8,815 nt of DNA. Source: Cryomorphaceae bacterium. Lineage in GTDB: Bacteria > Bacteroidota > Bacteroidia > Flavobacteriales > Schleiferiaceae. A program made the translations under genes and the position numbers. The stretch is from positions 1-8,815 of the forward strand of contig DMCR01000185.1 of NCBI GenBank assembly GCA_003445735.1, in the 5' to 3' direction. The notes under the pieces are model-generated. The model was given only the letters and a program-made list of their open reading frames with translations, made no database searches and had not been told where the DNA came from. Shown here piece after piece: positions 5,715 to 8,815 of the stretch. Within the stretch, counting starts at the first letter, position 1, and every line of letters begins with the position of its first letter.

Positions 5715-8578
5715 GTTTCTTCCATGTAATTCTCTATAGGCTCACAAGTACAGATTAGGTTACGATCCCCATAGGCATCGTCTACTCGACGTACAGATGG
5801 CCAGAACTTGTTCTGAGCAATATATTCTATTGGGAAGGCTGCTTGTGAACGAGTATATGGCAAATCCCAAGTATCTGCACAGATGAGTGCTTGGGTGTGT
5901 GGCGCATTCTTCAATACATTATTCGCTGCATCCATATCGCCGCGAATCACAGCATCGATTTCCGCACGAATGCTCAACATGGCATCACAGAATCGATCGA
6001 GTTCCGCCTTACCTTCACTTTCAGTAGGCTCTACCATCACGGTACCTGCTACCGGGAAGCTCACTGTAGGTGCGTGGAATCCATAGTCCATCAATCGCTT
6101 GGCAATATCGGTAACTTCTATACCTGCATCCTTCTTGAACGGACGACAATCTAGAATCATTTCATGTGCCGCACGGCCGTTCTCTCCAGAGTACAATACA
6201 TCAAATGCTCCGGCAAGGCGCTCCTTGATGTAGTTTGCGTTGAGGATGGCATATATGGTTGAATCTGTCAATCCTTCCTTACCCAACATTTTAATGTAGG
6301 CGTAAGAAATCAATAGGATCAATGCCGAGCCCCATGGTGCTGCAGAGATCGAGTTGATGCCTTGCTTGCCACCCATGTCGATCACTGGGTGTTTTGGAAG
6401 GAATGGGGCTAGATGAGCCTTACAACAAATAGGGCCCATACCTGGACCTCCTCCTCCGTGCGGAATTGCAAAGGTCTTGTGCAAGTTCAAGTGACAAACA
6501 TCGGCGCCGATCAGACCCGGTGAGGTCAACCCAACCTGAGCATTCATGTTGGCACCGTCCATATACACTTGGCCACCGTGTTGGTGAATGATATCGGTAA
6601 TTTCATTCACTGCACTTTCAAATACACCATGAGTAGATGGGTAGGTAATCATGAGCGAGCTCAAGTTCGCACTGTGTTGTTCTGCTTTGGCACGTAGGTC
6701 TTCCACATCAATATTTCCGTGATCATCACAAGCGACTACTATAACCTTCATTCCCGCCATAACAGCTGAAGCTGGATTGGTTCCGTGCGCCGAAGAAGGA
6801 ATGAGGGCGATATCACGATGACCTTCACCGTTGGCTTGGTGGTAGGCTCGAATTACCATAAGACCTGTATACTCACCTTGCGCACCAGAGTTTGGCTGCA
6901 AAGAAGTTGCATCAAAACCTGTGATCACCGCTAGATCACGCTCCAAGGTTGAAATTACCTCCGCATATCCTTCGGCCTGGTCTAAAGGTGCGAAAGGGTG
7001 AATACCGTTCCAAGCTGCTGTCGAAAGTGGAATCATCTCAGAAGCTGCATTGAGCTTCATGGTACATGATCCTAGTGAGATCATACTTTGGTTTAAGGCC
7101 AAATCCTTGCGCTCCAACGATTTCAAATAGCGCATCATATCCGTCTCGCTATGGTAGCTGTGGAATACCTCATGCGTCATGAAATCAGATAAGCGAATCA
7201 ACTCTTCTGGTAAGTTGCCCGTAGGATCGGCCATTTCAATGGTCTCTACCCCTTCGACTTTTGCAAGAATGGCAACGATATCTGCCAAATCTGCATCAGT
7301 GGTGGTTTCATTCAATGAAATACCAATGGTGTGCTCGTCAAAATATCTAAAGTTCACCTCAGCCGCTTCAGCCAATGCTTTGACTTTAGTCGCTGTCGAA
7401 TTTTTTAAGGTAATTTTCAAGGTATCGAAGAAGTGCGTATTGTGCTGGGTCAATCCCATTCCTTTCACGGCTTCATTCAATGCTGTTGAATGTAAGTGGA
7501 TGGTAGAAGCGATGCCTCTAAGTCCTTCCGGTCCGTGGTATACACCATAGGCGCCGGCCATAACCGCCAACAATACTTGGGCTGTACAGATATTTGAAGT
7601 CGCCTTATCCCGCTTGATGTGTTGCTCGCGCGTTTGCAAGGCCATACGCAATGCTGGATTACCATCCGTATCAATGGTACGACCGATGATACGACCTGGA
7701 ATGAAACGCTTGTAGTGTTCTTTCGTCGCAAAAAATCCTGCGTGAGGACCTCCATAACCTAGCGGAATCCCGAAGCGTTGTGTTGTTCCTACCACAGCAT
7801 CAGCTCCCCACTCTCCTGGAGGCATGAGCAAAACGAGTGACATGATATCCGCTGCTACGACTAACTGAACCTCAGCAGCATTACATGCGACCGCAAATGC
7901 CCGGTAATCTTCTACAGAACCATCGGCATTTGGGTATTGTACCAAAGCGCCGAAGAAATCTTCCGTAGGCTCAAATGTTTTGTAATCTCCGAAGACCAAC
8001 TCTACCCCGATGGGCTCCGCACGTGTGAGTAACAAAGCAATACTTTGCGGAAAGGTGTTTTGATCGACAAAGAATTTATTGGCACGGGCTTTTTTCTTAG
8101 AACGAGACATGGCTCCATAGAACATGCTCATGGCTTCTGCTACGGCAGTTGCTTCGTCCAACAGAGATGCATTAGCAAGTTCCATTCCGGTCAGATCAAC
8201 GACCATGGTCTGGTAATTTATCAACGCCTCCAAACGGCCCTGTGCAATTTCAGCTTGGTAAGGCGTGTAGGCCGTGTACCATCCTGGATTCTCTAAAATA
8301 TTACGCTGGATTACACCTGGAAGTACGGTCGGGTGATATCCCATACCGATGTAGGTCGCGAACACGGTGTTCATCTGACCAAGCTCGCCTATATGCTTGG
8401 TAAACTCAGCCTCAGTCATCGCAGGCGCAATATCCATTTCGCCTCTGAAACGAATGGCTTCAGGTACGGTTTGGTCGATGAGAGCGTCTAGTGATTCAGC
8501 TCCAATGGTCTGGAGCATTTCAGTGACTTCGAGTGGTTTAGGTCCGATGTGTCTGTAGGCAAAGGAATTGCGCTTCAT
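5702..8578 (-). CDS. gcvP: Glycine dehydrogenase (decarboxylating), P-protein of the glycine cleavage system
   Basis: This is a complete 958-residue protein, the length of the fused (non-split) P-protein. It decarboxylates glycine using pyridoxal phosphate and passes the aminomethyl group to the lipoyl arm of GcvH, in the cytoplasm. The N-terminal half (about 1-450) begins with the family mark FAYRHIGP and carries NASLLDEATAVAEAM and YGGPHAGFFA. The C-terminal half holds LGSCTMKLNA, QPNSGAQGEYTGL, SSAHGTNPASA and the cofactor site HLNLHKTFAIPHGGGGPGMG, where Lys701 should bind PLP. The C-terminus reads GDRNLICTCEPIENYMEE, which is typical. All key motifs are intact and no frameshift is seen. 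GcvH and GcvT are not in the window. The start at 8578 keeps the RHIGP region in place. A -7 box lies at 8601-8608 and the short leader leaves no room for a glycine riboswitch. Confidence 0.97.
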   Translation of the reverse strand: MKRNSFAYRHIGPKPLEVTEMLQTIGAESLDALIDQTVPEAIRFRGEMDIAPAMTEAEFTKHIGELGQMNTVFATYIGMGYHPTVLPGVIQRNILENPGWYTAYTPYQAEIAQGRLEALINYQTMVVDLTGMELANASLLDEATAVAEAMSMFYGAMSRSKKKARANKFFVDQNTFPQSIALLLTRAEPIGVELVFGDYKTFEPTEDFFGALVQYPNADGSVEDYRAFAVACNAAEVQLVVAADIMSLVLLMPPGEWGADAVVGTTQRFGIPLGYGGPHAGFFATKEHYKRFIPGRIIGRTIDTDGNPALRMALQTREQHIKRDKATSNICTAQVLLAVMAGAYGVYHGPEGLRGIASTIHLHSTALNEAVKGMGLTQHNTHFFDTLKITLKNSTATKVKALAEAAEVNFRYFDEHTIGISLNETTTDADLADIVAILAKVEGVETIEMADPTGNLPEELIRLSDFMTHEVFHSYHSETDMMRYLKSLERKDLALNQSMISLGSCTMKLNAASEMIPLSTAAWNGIHPFAPLDQAEGYAEVISTLERDLAVITGFDATSLQPNSGAQGEYTGLMVIRAYHQANGEGHRDIALIPSSAHGTNPASAVMAGMKVIVVACDDHGNIDVEDLRAKAEQHSANLSSLMITYPSTHGVFESAVNEITDIIHQHGGQVYMDGANMNAQVGLTSPGLIGADVCHLNLHKTFAIPHGGGGPGMGPICCKAHLAPFLPKHPVIDMGGKQGINSISAAPWGSALILLISYAYIKMLGKEGLTDSTIYAILNANYIKERLAGAFDVLYSGENGRAAHEMILDCRPFKKDAGIEVTDIAKRLMDYGFHAPTVSFPVAGTVMVEPTESEGKAELDRFCDAMLSIRAEIDAVIRGDMDAANNVLKNAPHTQALICADTWDLPYTRSQAAFPIEYIAQNKFWPSVRRVDDAYGDRNLICTCEPIENYMEETAEA

Positions 8579-8600
8579 ACTGTGTTAATATTAGATGGAG

Positions 8601-8608
8601 CAAAAGTA
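8601..8608 (-). promoter_or_regulatory. Bacteroidota-type -7 box of gcvP
   Basis: On the minus strand TACTTTTG (8608 down to 8601) matches TAnnTTTG exactly, 22 bases before the gcvP ATG. Transcription would begin near 8594, leaving a leader of about 16 bases. No TTG lies at the proper distance upstream for a -33 box, so the promoter may be weak or helped by an activator. The gap to the divergent gene at 8650 is only 71 bases, so control sites for the two genes must overlap or be very compact. Confidence 0.45.
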
Positions 8609-8649
8609 CGGCAGACTGGCCGAACATAGCGTACATTTATGGGACCATA

Positions 8650-8815
8650 ATGACACGAAATATCCACCCGGTTATAAACATTTTTTTAGGGCTCTTGAGG
8701 CCGTTTATCTATGCGAACTTTTGGGTCGCTGGGGCGGTTTGGGCGTTGACTCGACTCACCGAATTCCAATTGACTCAATGGTGGCAAGCCAGGACTTTAG
8801 ATGAGTATGGCCATT
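8650..8815 (+). CDS. Membrane protein, N-terminal part (cut by window edge); possibly UbiA-like
   Basis: From the ATG at 8650 the frame stays open for 55 codons to the window edge. The product starts MTRNIHPVINIFLGLLRPFI, followed by YANFWVAGAVWALTRLTEFQ, and reads as a hydrophobic membrane helix (about residues 8-36) followed by a Trp-rich loop (QWWQARTLDEYGH). There is no other in-frame ATG nearby. The spacing to gcvP (71 bases, divergent) and the protein-like composition support a real gene. The pattern resembles Bacteroidota membrane proteins distantly related to UbiA prenyltransferases, which often begin with a phrase like IYGNxWVAL. This rests on an impression of the first 40 residues only: the Asp-rich catalytic motifs of UbiA would lie beyond the edge. 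TACATTTA (8632-8639) is a one-mismatch -7 box, but it would leave almost no leader. Gene likely; product uncertain. Confidence 0.6.
   Translation, partial: MTRNIHPVINIFLGLLRPFIYANFWVAGAVWALTRLTEFQLTQWWQARTLDEYGH

Noticed and set aside
5468..5758. 96-codon plus-strand frame overlapping the end of ybdG and of gcvP
   Set aside because: It overlaps two well-supported genes in another frame and its product has no coherent domain or membrane pattern.
7179..7550. 123-codon open frame on the plus strand inside gcvP
   Set aside because: It is antisense to an intact gcvP; its Ser/Val-rich product reflects reverse-complement codons of the P-protein.
8579..8649. Glycine riboswitch upstream of gcvP
   Set aside because: Glycine riboswitches are common before gcv genes, but only 71 bases separate gcvP from the divergent gene and the predicted leader is about 16 bases. 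The aptamer would not fit and its conserved core was not seen.
8595..8804. 69-codon plus-strand frame at the right edge
   Set aside because: It overlaps the frame starting at 8650, which gives a far more protein-like membrane sequence, and its start lies at the predicted gcvP transcription start.

Overview
The window looks like a piece of a Bacteroidota chromosome, probably Flavobacteriia or a close relative. Three things point there. A TonB-dependent receptor with an N-terminal carboxypeptidase-like domain is paired with a DUF4249-type lipoprotein. The promoter boxes match the Bacteroidota form (TAnnTTTG near -7, sometimes a TTG box near -33). The genes lack clear Shine-Dalgarno sequences. 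All the recognisable genes are ordinary chromosomal families. I see no transposase, phage gene, CRISPR array, rRNA or tRNA.

Layout: (1) 1-147, minus strand: the first 49 codons of atpD (F1 ATP synthase beta subunit), running off the left edge, with a good promoter at 176-206. (2) 148-519: 372 bases without a credible gene, ending in a structured segment just before the next gene. (3) 520-777, plus strand: a SemiSWEET/PQ-loop sugar transporter of 85 residues, followed at once by a weak AT-rich intrinsic terminator (778-812). (4) 1004-5615, plus strand: a tight three-gene set. It holds a TonB-dependent receptor, a DUF4249 lipoprotein 5 bases later, and a YbdG-type mechanosensitive channel whose ATG overlaps the previous stop codon by one base. 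(5) 5702-8578, minus strand: gcvP, the complete fused glycine decarboxylase P-protein, convergent with the channel gene. (6) 8650 to the right edge, plus strand: the start of an unrecognised membrane protein, divergent from gcvP and not closed by a stop codon inside the window.

Functionally, the receptor and lipoprotein probably form an outer-membrane uptake unit for an unknown ligand. The channel gene appears translationally coupled to them, which is the most unusual arrangement here. The other genes (energy metabolism, sugar transport, glycine cleavage) are unrelated neighbours. I find no strong evidence for a new multi-gene system. The items worth a second look are the receptor-lipoprotein-channel operon, two hairpins in 5' leaders, the gene cut at the right edge and a possible 35-residue leader ORF.
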